64,000 nt of DNA from Kryptolebias marmoratus (taxonomy: Eukaryota > Chordata > Actinopteri > Cyprinodontiformes > Rivulidae). A program made the position numbers and the translations under genes. This document shows, piece by piece, positions 23,761-37,300 of the stretch (its first letter is position 1; every line of letters begins with the position of its first letter). A model generated the notes under the pieces. The model was not told where the DNA came from. It did not search any database and saw only the letters and a program-made list of their open reading frames with translations. The stretch is from NCBI RefSeq assembly GCF_001649575.2, contig NC_051448.1, positions 13,186,527-13,250,526 of the forward strand, read 5' to 3'.

Positions 23761-24889
23761 TTGGTAGTGGCATTTTTTCATGGGGTGCTAGTGTAGGCAT
23801 GGTATTTTCAACATACATTTGTATTATTTGCAGGTTCCTGAATTATTAAAGACATTACATCTGAGAAACACCAATTACAGCACATCCTATGTGTTTTTCT
23901 TGATAGTTTTTTCACATTAACAAACTTGATGTGTTTTGTGAAAATTGACACTTGATTTCTCTCTTTTTTTTCACAGAAAAATGAGACACTTGCCTGTTAA
24001 AACGTTACAGAAAGTCGTTCCTTTGCTTGCCCCAGACACTCCCTTCTCTTTCACCCATGAATTTTGGAGAAAACGAAGGCCTACAGAGGAAAGAAAGGGC
24101 CAAAGGCACTTTGGTTTCTGGCGCTTTTAACCAAGTAAAAAGAAGATAAAATTGGGTAAGCTAAAGGAATTTGTGATGGGATGCGTGTGCAGATCCCGCT
24201 GACGTGGCTGCATGGCACATGGATGAGCGATGAAATCAACCTTGGGTGTGTTTCTTTTTCGCATAGAGTGGCTGTGAGGGTTTTTTATGTGTTACAGTTC
24301 AATTTTAACATGTGTAAATAATGGTATTTTTAACGACTTTATTAATTTTCTTCATGAAAATAAATAGAGCAGCCAGCCGCGAGTGCATATTTTAGTATTG
24401 AGGTAATTATGGAACATAAACAAGCATGGGTGTGCAGTGTGAATTTGGTATTGAGCTGAATATTTGCTGTCAGTTATGTTAGCTGAGTTATGCAACAAAT
24501 ATTTTGTGGGGATTGTTATGGGGAAAGGCCTCTTTTTGAGCGTCTGAGCCTACGTGACTCAGTCAACGTAGGAATTTTAAGGTCAGGTTGTTGTTAGAGG
24601 CATGACCAAACTTTGGAAATTTCCAGTGGTCACCTCATCACCCTGCAATAGTTTTTCCAATGTTTACCAAGAAAAGTACTTTCTCCCTCTTTTGGGGACA
24701 TTTAATGGCCAGTTTTACTCTTACACACTTTTGTCATTCACAGATTTAATTAATACCTGGTCAGATAATTATCTCCCAATACGATCTTTAAATAAAGGCC
24801 CAGCATTCCTTAAAAGGAATGCATATTGCCCGCCACCTTTCCTGCTGGAGGTTTATACTGCAGTTGTCTAATGATGAGAACTGATAGAG

Positions 24890-25240
24890 TTGTAACCATT
24901 TTGGACAAACCTTGAAAGTAACGATATGCGCTATCTCATGCAGTGTTGAGATGTCACTCTCAGATTATGTGTTCTGAATGACTCTCAGCTACCACATTAG
25001 GTTTTGGTTTAATATCTGTAATATTGACCCTGTTGTAGCTATTTTTATGTTCGCTAAGGTCGCTTAGCTGTGGCAATCATCTTCAATGGGATTGACTCCA
25101 AACGTTTATCACTTGTAGATGAACATCCAATGACTACTTTCTGCAAGTTTTTTGAGAATTCATTGAATAACTCATGAGATATTTTGGTAACAGGCCAACA
25201 CACAAATACACACTCACTAAAGCCTTATCATCTGCCTTCC
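24890..25240 (-). repeat. Dispersed repeat R1 copy (reverse)
   Basis: Shows the reverse complement of the R1 blocks: 'gttctgaatgactctcagctac', then 'tagctgtggcaatcatcttcaa', then 'ccaatgactactttctg' and 'actcatgagatattttggtaac'. Confidence 0.7.
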
Positions 25241-26509
25241 CCTTCTGGCGGCGTGCGATAAGCATCTTTATAATACTTACTTTACGACTGGACAATTCTA
25301 ATCATCCAGCTGTCTTGAAATAATCCTTTCATTTTAACTCAGTCGGTCTAACCGCTTTTGTCTAAATTAACATGTTGTTTACATTTGTAATGCTGGTTTT
25401 CATTAGCAGTTCATTGACTCTCACTGATGCAGCTCCCGTCATCTGACGTGAGCAAGAAGCTATAGAACCTATACTAGCAGAGGTGTTGAAACCTCGCTCC
25501 TCTGAGCAGTTCATGGAGCCGTTTAGGAGACACCGAATGAGCAACAGTTGTTGAGCTTATCGTGGCTCGTATCCAACGGCCTCAGCCAGTAGAAGCAGCA
25601 TGAGGTTGGCTTGAGTTCCTCTCAGAACAACACGATTGGCTGCTGTCCAACAAATGATTTAGGACAGTCTTACACATGTATGGAGATAATCTTGTCCATG
25701 ATGATTCCATTATACCTTGCCTGACAGTGGAGCTTTGGACTATTTTAATTTCTGCCATATGACTACACATCTCAGAAATACAAGCATGTGTGGGTTTCTG
25801 CGATGGGAACTGTTACAAGCATGAAAACAGAACCGAGGCAATAAACCAGTTGTTTTCATTTAGCACAGTCGAATTCTTTAAAATTCTCAAATAATTACCT
25901 AATTTCTATGCTATAATCACAGAACTGGAAACGAATATTACCACCTATATTTATCACTAAAAATATAGGTCTATGCCAACATTTTATTTGAGGTGGGCAA
26001 CTATTTGACTGGTCCTTAAAGTTTTAAAGCCCAGGAATGGAGAATAACGACAAAACAAGGGAAATTGCCTTTTCTGCAAAAATGTACTGTGAATATTGAG
26101 TGCTGAAAAAGAAACCAAAAAAACAAACTGAGTTGTTAAAACTAGAAGAAACAGAACACTAGCCATCTCTAGACATCTCTGTCTAAATCAGAATCCCTTT
26201 TTAAATGACCTAGGATTTGAAGAGCAGGTGTGTATGACAAAAATCTGAATCTTCAAGAAATTCAAAGCTGTTCTTGGAAAAGCTGCCATTTCTTAGAGCC
26301 AGACCAGATTGTTTTATCAGTATTTTACATGTTGAAGCTGTATCATCTGTGAGCACACTCCCTTTATTGCAGTCACGGGCCTTTTAATAGTGTTATCCAT
26401 CCATCCACCCATTTTCTTTACCTGCTTTACCTTGCAGGGTCCTGAGGGAGCTGGTGCCTCTCTCCTATATAAGAATATCTCTGTATTTCATTCATCCATC
26501 TTTCCTTCA

Positions 26510-26830
26510 AATCTTACCAGTTTCCCAGTCCCTGACAATGAAAAATATCCTCACAGTAAAGTATGATGCTGCCACCACCATGCTTCACTATACTCTCAGC
26601 ATGATGAGAGGTGGTAGATTTGCCTCAGAAATGGTGTTCTTGATGGTCAAAATGGTTCATTTTAGTCCCATCTGACCACAGTTCCTTCTTCCATAAATTT
26701 AGAAATTAAATTTCAGACAGTTGGCCTTTTTTAGCATTGTTCTTTAGGCTTCTAAAGCAAATGGTGTGGGCTTCAACGCAAAAGGATGAATATACATGCA
26801 AGCACAATTTTTCAGTTTCATATATATATT
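26510..26830. mobile_element. Tc1/mariner-like element, internally deleted remnant
   Basis: 'gatgctgccaccaccatgct' (about 26566) followed by a short decayed stretch and 'agtcccatctgaccacagt' (about 26665) is the antisense of the Tc1 transposase region very common in fish genomes. The right end, 'ggatgaatatacatgcaagc' (about 26786), resembles the terminal region of the same element type. Most of the transposase is missing. The preceding 26390-26480 stretch ('atccatccatccacccattttc') resembles a LINE or satellite 3' tail. Recognition is from memory of fish Tc1 sequence. Confidence 0.65.
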
Positions 26831-27239
26831 TAGATGTATTTAAAACAAGTGTTTTTTTAAATTAGTCTGAAGTATTTTTTTGCAGAGTTATTACTAATAA
26901 TCAGATGAGGTTGTTGCAACCCACTGTATTTTACTCCCCTGCTCATTCACAGAAAAGGGAAGCAGGTGTGTATTCAAGTATTAAAGGTTTGCAATGTGAT
27001 ATCAGTCTCATTGTTCACAGTTCTCGCACTTAAACCCATATCAGACTTGAATCCAATTACAGCATAGTCTGCATTTAAATGATTTAATATGAAACAGCAG
27101 TGAAAGAAAACAGGTTATGTTGGCAATTATTTCTTATGAATCCCCTTGTTCACAGAAGAAAAATAATAAAAGGCAAATACACCAACAACAAATCTGTGGT
27201 ATCAAAAATGGCTTAAAATCCTTAAGAGTTATAACTTTG

Positions 27240-27480
27240 GAGGCTGTTTGCAGAGGGACAACACAGTCACAATACGCACATTCAGGTTTTATTTATTCTC
27301 AAGGTCCATTCATTCTCCTGCTTTTCGACTCTCATGTCACGAGACATTTCCAGGCCTCTGTGTGTTGGCTGTAATTGTCCAAACAAAGGGGCCTCGGTCC
27401 GAAGTCATATGCTCCATCAGCAGCGGTGATTTCAGCTGCTTGGCCCTCTGCCCTTCTGGCTAATGTAGTCCATTGAGGAG
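27240..27480. promoter_or_regulatory. Candidate conserved non-coding block
   Basis: High-complexity, GC-balanced sequence ('ctgtaattgtccaaacaaag', then 'gctccatcagcagcggtgat') within a gene-free stretch. It has no coding signature across splice-like borders. Conservation is suspected from composition only. Confidence 0.2.
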
Positions 27481-27665
27481 AAAAAAAAGAGAGGGAGAGT
27501 GGTGTGACTTTTCTACAGAGTAGCCCATACAGAAGAGAACACACAAGGACAGCCCATCACCAACCCACCTACTCACCCACTCAGACAAACACACTCTGAG
27601 CTTGTGGCTCAGGATGGCACCTCATTAGAGTTGGCACACTTGGTGGAAGTTTTGGACTTAGAGGC

Positions 27666-27696
27666 TGACACACACACACACATATATATATATATA
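27666..27696. repeat. (CA)n(TA)n microsatellite
   Basis: A short compound dinucleotide tract. Confidence 0.9.
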
Positions 27697-27812
27697 CAGC
27701 ACTCTGGTCCTGTTCCCCCATTGGCCCAGGAAGGAAGTGAGGCCTGGACTGAGGCGGCCTGTTTCTGTCCTTGTCCCGCTGCTCTGGGAAACTCACCTCC
27801 CAGGCGGCCAGC

Positions 27813-27959
27813 GTTGCCATGGCACTAATCCTGACGGACAAAAAGATAGGAGTGCCACAGAGCATGATACTGCCAGAGCGCTTCTCATTGGTTGGGGCTA
27901 TCCCACGCGATGCTGTGATTGGCCGCTGCGGTGTTTATAAACAGATTGGCGCAGATTGG
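27813..27959. promoter_or_regulatory. RFX/forkhead/CCAAT motif cluster, possible enhancer or promoter
   Basis: GTTGCCATGGCACT (27813-27826) has a perfect left X-box half-site and a weaker right half. TGTTTATAAACA (27932-27943) is a perfect 12-bp palindrome made of two forkhead half-sites. ATTGG (reverse CCAAT) occurs at 27887, 27918, 27945 and 27955, with spacings of 31, 27 and 10 bp. The block is GC-richer than its surroundings. It sits 5.4 kb upstream of rsph9, a gene type controlled by RFX and FOXJ1. It might be a distal ciliary enhancer or the promoter of an unannotated transcript. The motifs are seen; the function is inferred. Confidence 0.4.
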
Positions 27960-28051
27960 TCAGAGGTCACATCCATCGATCTTAGTGCTGACAAGGAGGA
28001 AATCTGACCCCAAATTCTCAGAGTTTTAAATGGGTTTAATCCTTATTTGAT

Positions 28052-28057
28052 ACACAC

Positions 28058-28089
<32 letters not shown>
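28052..28089. repeat. (CA)n microsatellite
   Basis: About 18 CA units with one CG variant. Confidence 0.9.
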
Positions 28090-28094
<5 letters not shown>

Positions 28095-29689
28095 GATTGT
28101 GATTCTTTATTAAGTTCACTGGCCTGGGAGACCAGAATTAAGTGAACACTGAGAATGTTCAAGTAAGGTGACTAAATAATAGCGCCTTTGGTATACAAAA
28201 GCTCGAATGGGAACAATAGTACAAATGCATTTAGGGCACAGAGTTCATTGGGTGTCTCCACAAAGGTTTTGGATTAACACTGAATAATATGTTGATCTAG
28301 GAAAAGGACAAAATGCATATCTTTGTAATACCTTACAGCAAAGCTTCATTTGACCCGTTGGTCCAACAACTTGTTTAAAACAAACTGTGAAATAGTTCAG
28401 TGTATTGGAGAGTAAGCCTCACCATGGCGTACGTGGACGTTTAATATTTCAGCTTCTTAACGCTTACGTGCCTCTTCGTAATTACAGACCATATATTTCC
28501 AGTAGGTGACAGTTCTGAACAGCAGACAGGCCAGTTTAGCAACTGGGCTCTTTATGGTGTCATTCTTGTAGAATGTCGTTAGAGCTTCACCACCCCCCCA
28601 AAGTCCTCAAAAAGTCATCAAGATCAAAGATTCTTAAACTTTGTAAAATTCTGGCCCTCATAAATTACAGTGACAGAGACCTGCAGCTCAAACTATTACT
28701 CTTTGAAGTATAAAAACAATAATAACACGCCAATCCACAACACAGTCTTCTTATTAATTTATGGCTTTTTTTTGTATCTCTTGTATTGATTGTGACAAAA
28801 ACACACCATCATTAATTATTTTTAATTTTGATTTGGTTTCTGGAGGTCATCTTGGTCTTTCATGACATACAGTCCCAACACCAACTTTGGGAAAGTTTTG
28901 ATCTAGATAATCTCATTTGTTGGTTTAAAACTTGTGTTTGAATCAGCACAAATATCCCAGTTACTCACGCACACCAATATACCTTCATAGCGTCTTAAAT
29001 TGTGCACCAACAACAATCTGGTTCCTCTCTAAACTTTAATGAAGGGTCAAAAAAGAATTAAAAATTCAGATTCACTTGTTTTATTGGAATTTGTGGAAGC
29101 AAACGGGTCCACCTGACAGCAGTATTTCAAAAGTGCTCCAGAGCCCCTGCAGTGTTATCCACAACACAGTCACGTCCTTGTCTGACTCCAACTCTTCAAC
29201 TCAGCTTCAACTTAGTCAACCTTAATTAAACTCAGGCCCAGACAGGTTGGGGGCTTTTAAGGATCTTGTGTGTGTTTTTTCGTGATGAATTTTTAGCTGC
29301 ATGTGTGGAGATGTTCTAAAAACCCCTGCAGTGATTTCCACAACTCAGTCATGTCTGCCTACTTACTGATGTTGCATGACATTTCTCACTTTCACCAACT
29401 GACTTTGTAATATTATCAAATAAATTTCGCTCACACACGTGAGAGACTGATAAGGGTATGCAGAAGAAAATTACAGAGTTATTGCTACTGAAATTGCCTT
29501 TCTTCCCACAAACTGCTTCTGCCTTTTGGCTTAGCTTTCTGTTACATTCTGGCAAAACAACACACACGCTGACAAAAGTAAGCTAAACACCCAGACAGAG
29601 TGGTAAAATTAAAAGTGCTGAAAGGTCATGCCTGATTAACTTTTGGAATGACAGTATTGCAGTGATTAAACTATCAGCTCAAATAGATA
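28090..29689. other. Intergenic, no gene recognised
   Basis: AT-rich. A short duplicated phrase ('cccctgcagtg', near 29143 and 29322) is followed both times by 'ttccacaac' or 'ttatccacaac' and 'cagtca', hinting at a minor local duplication. There are no exons. Confidence 0.4.
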
Positions 29690-31020
29690 ATGGAGGAACT
29701 CCCTCGGGCCTGTTGCAGCCATTGTATCCTCTTGCAGAAAGTCAATCCACAACTGTGGTAACTGGCCCTCGAGATCTGGCAAACAGCAATGGATCAGAGT
29801 TGTAGGAGCTGATCCCATATCTTTGACTGGGGAAAGACCTTGCTGGGAAAAGAAAGGACCTCAAATTGATGCAGGCAGTCTATGGACATGCGTGCCACAT
29901 GTGGACAAGTGCTGTCTTGTTGAAAGACTATCAGGATGCTGTCTCGACATGTGGTGGTGTACCATCAGGGTCTCCCAGAAAAAACACCAAAAGCTCCCCG
30001 CACCATGATGCCAAGAGTAATGTTGACGTGCCTCTTCGAAAATTTAGCAGGATTGGTCCTCCTTCTTAGGTGTCACAATATTTGCATACAATGGTCAGCC
30101 ATGGTGATGCAGAACTGAGATTCATCACTGAGCGCGATACAACACCACTCAACTTCACTCCAAACTAGGCTGTCTCTGTTCTGGTGTTAATAGCAACCTG
30201 CACATGGGACAAAAATAATCCAATACCTACTACATCTGGATGACAGGTGCAGATGTGATGGGGTTCTGTAATGCTTAACACACAATACAATAGTTGTCCC
30301 TTGCTGTGATGGCTAAACCATGAATTGTTTTACAGATGGGGCAGACACACATGCCACTTGTGTTAAAACTTACTTCTTGGCCGTTGGTAAAAAAAATAGG
30401 TCCAAAAACAACAAAATAAGAGAATGCTTATTTGCCAGCACATTTGCTTAGAGCCCATAAGCAAACAGTAGACTGTACTCATTGTCACACCAGTGTAAAC
30501 AGTCAAAAAATGGGTTTAATCCTTTTAGTCTACCACACCTGTTCCGACCTTATAGAAACTGAACAGTGACACCTACTGGCTTGTGCATGATCTTACGTGA
30601 TTCCTAAACTCTGTGTGGTTTCTGTTGGACAACTGGAACCTTCATGTAGCCATTAGTTCCAACATGAGATCACTGTGACATCTGCATATTCAACATACCA
30701 GGCGACTGCATCATACAACCACCCGGGCTCATGCAAATCCACAGTGTGACCGCTATCAAGTGCTAATAATGTTGTTTGATGCATGTATAGGGCTCCTGTG
30801 TCTGGTGGCCTACACTCTCTATTTTGACTGACCATCAGAGACTATAGCAACTGCCTGATAACACTATTGCTCCACTCGTGATGCCACTACGTATTGTCTC
30901 TAGTGCTCATTCTAGACGTGCCAGCTTCTATACATACTCACTGGTGTGGGACATGTGGCCAAAATTTAATGTAAATCAGACCATTCCATCTTGGTGGTTA
31001 ATGTTTTTTGGACAGTGAGT
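29690..31020 (-). mobile_element. Decayed DNA-transposon-like sequence
   Basis: The + strand reads like the antisense of a fish DNA-transposon transposase: 'ggacaagtgctgtcttgttg' (about 29903), 'caccatgatgccaagagtaa' (about 30001) and 'gagattcatcactgagcgcg' (about 30117). The frame is shattered by stops and indels. The right part (30550-31020) seems to continue the same element but is too diverged to be sure. The exact superfamily is not assigned; a Tc1/mariner relative is the best guess. Confidence 0.4.
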
Positions 31021-31379
31021 CTACAGTATATTGTTTCACTTCTGAGATTTTATGACCTGGCAAAGATTAGATATACTCCCTCCTAATATGTAAAGCTTTA
31101 GATTTGGAAAAGAATGCATTTCATCAAATGATGCTATGGTTGAAAAAGTTTTAACTTGCATATCATTCAGAATCTCAACTTTTAAAATAAGGCTATACAC
31201 AGAAAACAAGTATACCACAAAGAAATACAGTATGAACATTTATTCAAATGGCCAAATCTGTCCTTTGTTACAAACTACAGAGCTCTTTTCTTAAAAAAGA
31301 AAAAAAAAAAAAAACATCTCAGAAGAAAATAGTTTTCTGTAAATAAATATTTCTTCCCTGCCACAGAAGGATATTTTTT

Positions 31380-31710
31380 GCCTGGGTCTGTGTTTGTTTG
31401 TCCGTCTGTTAGCAAACTTTCTCAAACCACCAGACAGATTTTCACGAAACTCTCAGAAAGCCGTCCTTGGATGTACATCTACAGTTGATTTACTTTTGGA
31501 ATCGAATCCATTTAAGATGGCCACCACAGCTAAGCAGCCTGAGCAAACACAAAAATGACTATAACAGTCAATATTAGACACAGAGCTAAAATTTGATGTG
31601 GCAGTGACTGAGAGTCATCCCTAACACATGCTTTGAGCGCTACACATTACATGGCAACTTTGCCGTTAACTTCAACTTCAACCCTGTCTGTCTGTGAGCA
31701 GATCTCATGA
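31380..31710 (+). repeat. Dispersed repeat R1, best-preserved copy
   Basis: Contains the full set of family phrases: 'tcacgaaactctcagaaag', 'ggatgtacatctacagttga', 'aagatggccaccacagctaa', 'agctaaaatttgatgtggca', 'actgagagtcatccctaaca' and 'tttgagcgct'. No ORF and no clear terminal repeats were seen. It probably derives from a non-autonomous element; I cannot name the family. Confidence 0.75.
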
Positions 31711-34346
31711 AACACAGGACGCAGTTTAAAAAACTTTTACATTTTTATGGTAGATGCTTATATGTTTTATTAATGAACTTGATAATAAAGCAGGCGTGAA
31801 GAAGAGGAAAAGAGAGACATTTAGAGGTGCTGGTTAAGACACGTTTTTTTTTTTCTTCCTGCAAGTGTGTATAAACATAAATCTATTTGAACATAAGATG
31901 CAACAAGCCACTCTCAGGTTGGATGTAACTGGATCAAACTTTCCCACGTCCCAGGATTCGGAAAACCACATGGGCCAAAGCAGAGACAGTGAATTTGTGG
32001 TGCATGTATCTCTGTGTCTGTGTGGTTTTAGAGAGTTGCGCAGCGTAGCCGTAGCTGCTGGCCACAGCTGCTTCCCAGGCTCCTGCAGCCTCAACATCTT
32101 TATTACTTCTGCTCCACACAGGATGTTTCTCTAACAGTGACGGTGCATTACACACACAAAGCGCAGATAGCGTATCAGGTGTCCAACATCAAAACTCTCA
32201 TCCTCGGAGCCACATGAGGATCTCTGCAACGTGTTAGTGGCCCAGCATCCTAACCCTGAACAGCTTTGTCATGTCACTCTGAGGAATGCTTTTCTAAAAC
32301 TCTTCGCACGAGAGCCACGCAACGCTTACCGGATTAAGATTTTTCTCATTACGATATTTTATGGGGTGTATTATCACTTTTGAGCTCTTCGCTGGAAACT
32401 GCATGGCACGAAAACAAGAACCCATTTATTGTTGCGTCACATACAGACAAAATAGGACTTGAGAGAGCATTAACAAATGGAAAAAGTCTTGCAACAAGTG
32501 ATCTCGGAGTGAAGTCAAAAGTAGAGCACAGTCAGTATCCTTTTGTGCACTCAGTCAGTACCGGATTAAATGTTAAAAAGGATCATCTTTACATTTTGCA
32601 TAACCTCAAACTAAATATGCAGCTTGATGAAGAGTAAAGTTTGCTTTAATTACTTCTCTGAAGGTCAGACCTTTAAGGAAACGTGTCTGCATGATCATAG
32701 CAAAGTCAGCGAGCTCCTTGAGAAAGAAAGTGACTGCAAACCCCTTTCAGCCGTTTCTGCTCCTGAACTGGTTTTTGTTGTCCAAGAGCTTTAAAGCGCG
32801 CTGAGCCTCGTCAAAACCCCTTTCACCTCAGCCACTAAACCTCAATGTGATAGTGCGGCACTTCATCGCCCATATTTAACAACTGCGCTAATCACTGCAG
32901 CACCCTAAAAGCCTTTTATTTGACAACAGTGGCATGTCCCTGCTGAGGCAGGTACCGTGGTGAGAAAGGGGAAAAGGGCAAGACAGAGAAGGGGGAGAAC
33001 AAGAAAAGCGAAGTGAAAAGGAGACAATCATAAAGGATCAGGTGAGGAGGCGGAGCTCCTCAATTGTAACCCAGTAAACTGGCTCATACCAGTGCGAATA
33101 GTTAGAAAATCTGAATGCAACATTGTGGATTTTACCTTTTTGTTACAGCTTTATGAATATTTCATTGGTTACATGACCTGACTACAGCTCAACAGCGCCC
33201 CCCGATGTCAAAACAATAACTTAAATAAACTTGTTCCTTAGATTTGCATTAACATTTTCATCAGAATTAACACTGAACTCTTTATCACCTTTTACTAAGC
33301 TCCTCTAAATAAAAAAAAAAAGTCTATTTTACTTCAAAGTGTCCAACTCTGCATTTTGAGTAAATCTTCTATTCAAGGTAATTCCTTTCAAAAAAACAAT
33401 TTAGTTAAAGTTTTAAAAAAATAAAAATAAAAAGGAAACAAACCCTAATCATATTTAAAGCAAGTAAACAATGACCTGGTTAAAAGTTTCATTCATTTAA
33501 AGTATGATATGGCTGTTTGACCTTATGTAACAAAACAAAAATAAATTGTAAACCCTCTGTCATACTTGTTACTTAAAAAACATTTTCGTCTCATTAATTA
33601 AACAAGAACAATAAACCAGCCACTACAGAGCAGGAGCCAGTCCCAAGCCCGGGTAAAAGGTGAGGCTTGTGTCAGGAAGGGCATCCGGAATAAAACACTT
33701 TTTCAAAAACAAGAGCGAGAGAGATGGAGAGCGGTAGAGAAGGCCTTGAAACTTTGGGTCAATTTGACCTAAAGGCCACGGGAGGGTTAAACAAGAACAA
33801 AAAACTATTTTAGTAGACACATAAAATACATATAAAAGTGCAATAATAAATGTTTCCTTTGGGAGCCGCTAATATATCAAAACAAGCACTTTGGATCAAT
33901 CGAAACTGACTCCCTGAATATTCAAAAAAAAAGAAACCCGGCAGGATTTGTTCACCCACCTTTTAGGTATCCACGTTGCAGGTTTGATCATTAGTGCATG
34001 AAATAAATTAATTACATTGTTCTTAAGCAAACACTGTGGCTTGATCCGAATGGCAGTTTTTGGTTAAAAGATCAACAGGCGAGTCGGTCCTTACGAAAGA
34101 AGTCTCAGGAAATTAACTGTGCTTTGTGACTATATAAAAACTGTGTCCTAATTATTTTTGCTCAAACGCAAAATGATTCATCAAAACATTAAAAAAAATA
34201 TAAAAGACTTTCTGTACCCAAAATGGAAGTTGAATTGTAAACACAGTGAAGGTCTCATTGGAAACGTCCGTTCAGACTTTCAAAGGAAGCAGTAGATTGA
34301 AACATTTTGACTTCGTATTTTTTACTCGGTGTGGAACTCCATGAAG
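31711..34346. other. Intergenic and tmem63a 3' flank, no gene recognised
   Basis: ORFs on both strands near 31.85-32.15 kb overlap each other and lack domains. The final several hundred bases to 34346 should include the tmem63a 3' UTR; no clear minus-strand AATAAA was spotted. Confidence 0.4.
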
Positions 34347-37300
34347 TCAAGACTCTGACGTGGTGCTCTTCACTGTGCTGAAGTCGTGAACTGGACTTCC
34401 TTCTGTCGAGCCGTAAGCCCGCGGTTGTTGAGGGTTTTTCGTGGTGCTGGCAGGTGATTTGGTATTAAGCACTCTTGGAAGGTAAACCTGTGAAGAGCAG
34501 AGAGATGAGCACAAACAATGTGAATATTATTTCTGTTTTTCTTTTTTCCACATTTTCCTCTTTCCCCTTTCATAAACAGCACGGAAAATAAGACAATTTG
34601 TGTTTGGTTGGTTATTTTTTTGCTGTAACAATGCTTCTAGGCAATAAATCAAACTGTTGGAAAGTCTTAAATGGAGCCACATTTGTTAGGAAATTGCATT
34701 TGTGGGTTGAGGAGCAGAGTTCAGTATGTGGGTTGCGTCCATGAAAAACTTGCCAAATCTCCTCTGCAATACAGAACAGCTTACTCTGCTTGTTTGGTGT
34801 TGTTTAGTGGATTGGATGATTAAAGTCTGAAGAACCAAAACATGTAGGCAATTTATTCATTTAAAAAACAGTGGCCTCAGTAACTCGTGAAGAACCATAC
34901 ACAGCCTGTTACGTACATAGATTTCTACAACAACATAGTGGCAGCAGCACCTAGCTGTAGCAGGAATACCATAAAATCTCTGCTGGATCAACTCAAAACT
35001 GACGACAATGCAAAGATTTATAAAACAACTTGAACTGCTATGAGAGCTTTTTAAATTGGCCCCGCTCAGACAAGTCATTAACTTATCAATCTTATCAGAA
35101 ATAAACTTTATTTATTGGAACTGAGACCTTCCCAAAGAGTTATCCACAGGTAAAACATTAATTGTTCGCAACTTTTCAACAAAACCCCAGTTTAAAAGAA
35201 CTATCACTTTATTACTGATCTACTACGATGTTGGTTTACTCTTCTGTTTCTTTATTCTGTTCTTTTAATCCCCTTAAAGTGGTATTTTAGAATAGCTGTA
35301 TTCTTTATGGAAGTGGGCGCAGAAACAATCAGTCACGATGACAGACATTTCACTGTTAATAACTAGCATCAGAAACCAATAGGGCAAACTAACGAGGTAA
35401 CTTCAGGTCAACATGAAGTGTGTTTGATCTCTATGGAATCGTTGTGGCATTTGTTGAAGAACAGGCCCGAGTACTCTACCTTAATGTTTTCTTCCACTCC
35501 CTCTACTGTATCCTTGTCTTCTTCTGTGACCTGAGAAAAGAAACAAACAAAACGAGGACTCAGTGTGACGTATGACACAGCAGCACAGCGTATTCACGCA
35601 CTCAACACTCACCTCATAGTTATGCGGACTGAGGTACTTTAAATAGCCAAAGCAGGTGAAGCAGAGACAAATGCAGACCGTGACACACAGGACGACTAAG
35701 GTGAACAGAGAAGTAGAAGTCCTAAAACCTGAAAACGATGAACACAAAGATTTCAGACAGTGACCCGGACCCACAACTTATTACGTGAACGCGTCAAAAA
35801 TGTTTGTGTTTAATTTCGCAATTTATAAACTACTCATAAATGTTCAAATGTCCAACTTTTATTAAGCGTGCGCAGGTTTTTTCTTAGATAATAGTTTAGT
35901 TTAGTTTCCTATCCTGAGACCCTTAACAATGACAGCTTCCTTCAGCTTTATCACACATTTCCTTTCTTTCTAACCTGCTCTGAGGACAGAGAAGAAGTAA
36001 AGCCATATCAGACAGATGATCGGTGCGGCCAGAGCTTGATCGACAGCTCCCAGGTGGACCTGGTGGTCCAGGCGAGTTGGCAGGTAGGTAAAGTACAAGT
36101 TGTGTCTGTCCACCAGGTGCTTGAGCAGCATGTAAAGGAGACCTGAGGGAGTTCAACACAAAGTATTTAATTAAAACACTGCAAAGGTTATATTTCACTG
36201 AGAACAAGCAGGAAGTTGTAGGTAGACTGTGCAACGAACTATTTACCAAAAGGCACAATAATGGGACAAATGATGCTGTAAGCCATAATGACAGTGAAGA
36301 TGCACAGAGTCCAGCCATACATGGCTCCATACTCAAACTCGTAGGCCTGGTGCTATGAACAGAGCAAAGTATATAGGTTTTGTTAGAAACATTTGATATT
36401 TATTCAATACATAACAAATACTACTGTAAATAAACCAAGCGTTTTCCTACGTGTCTTTTCATGGAAACTGTAGTCTAAAATCGTTATTTGGCTTTCATTT
36501 TTGATTAAATAATGTAGATAAAGAAATAATTTATGATCAAACAGGAACAGCTAAAGTAAGTAAATTTAATACAAACCTGTCTGACGTATTTTCTTTCGGC
36601 AGCGGAACGAGCCATCATCAGACGTATGGCGTAAAGCAGTAACCCGGGCAACCGCAACAACTCCATCCCAGAGCCCACTAGGGCGGCCGCGATCACATAG
36701 TTGACAAAAAATGCCCCCTGATCAGGTAAAAACACACACCTGGTGCATTGAAAACAAAAACAAATAAATAAAAATGGGGAACCAAGTTAAGGGGACAAAA
36801 GTTTAATAAATGGTTAATAAATCAAATATATTCTGATGTTAAAACATTTAATTTGACTACACCTCAAAAGATAAATTAAATTCTTGAATTAAACAAATTT
36901 TGATTACAGCAAGCGTTGTTTAAATGAAATAAAACCTGCGAGACGAGATACCAGTCAAATAAAACCGCCTACGAATGTCTCTAATGTACATGAACCTCAA
37001 AATTTATTTAAATAAATTTGTACGTTTCCTAAAAGGTAAAAAGTCTGAAAATGAATACAATTGAAAAAACAAAACAAGGATTACTTACTCAAACCTTGTT
37101 TTCCCATCAATGATAAATTTCTTATCAAACAGCCAGCGGAAAAACCATGCAAGACTAAAGAAGAAATACAAAAAACACCTGTTATTAAAATTTATCTTGA
37201 AACTAGTGACTGAAAAGAAATCTGTTTATTTGCTTGGTATTTTATTGTTTATACAGTCAATATAAAAGAAGAAAATGGAAACTCTATTGAAAGACTTCTC

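Larger units (their letters stand above)
22870..26390. other. Intergenic, no gene recognised
   Basis: Apart from the two R1 repeat copies listed separately (about 23.5 and 24.9-25.2 kb), I recognise no coding exon, RNA gene or conserved motif. Confidence 0.45.

Noticed and set aside
27771..28007. 78-codon ORF with ATG in 'gttgccATGG'
   Set aside because: Considered as a small gene or first exon. No family resemblance and no clear donor; the DNA looks more like a promoter-type motif cluster.
22870..34346. Search for coding exons of a gene between rsph9 and tmem63a
   Set aside because: No open segment with family resemblance and splice borders was found on either strand. Only repeats and motif clusters were seen.
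35923..36336. 137-codon minus-strand ORF over tmem63a
   Set aside because: Wrong frame relative to exons 18-19, which join in phase and match the TMEM63 family.
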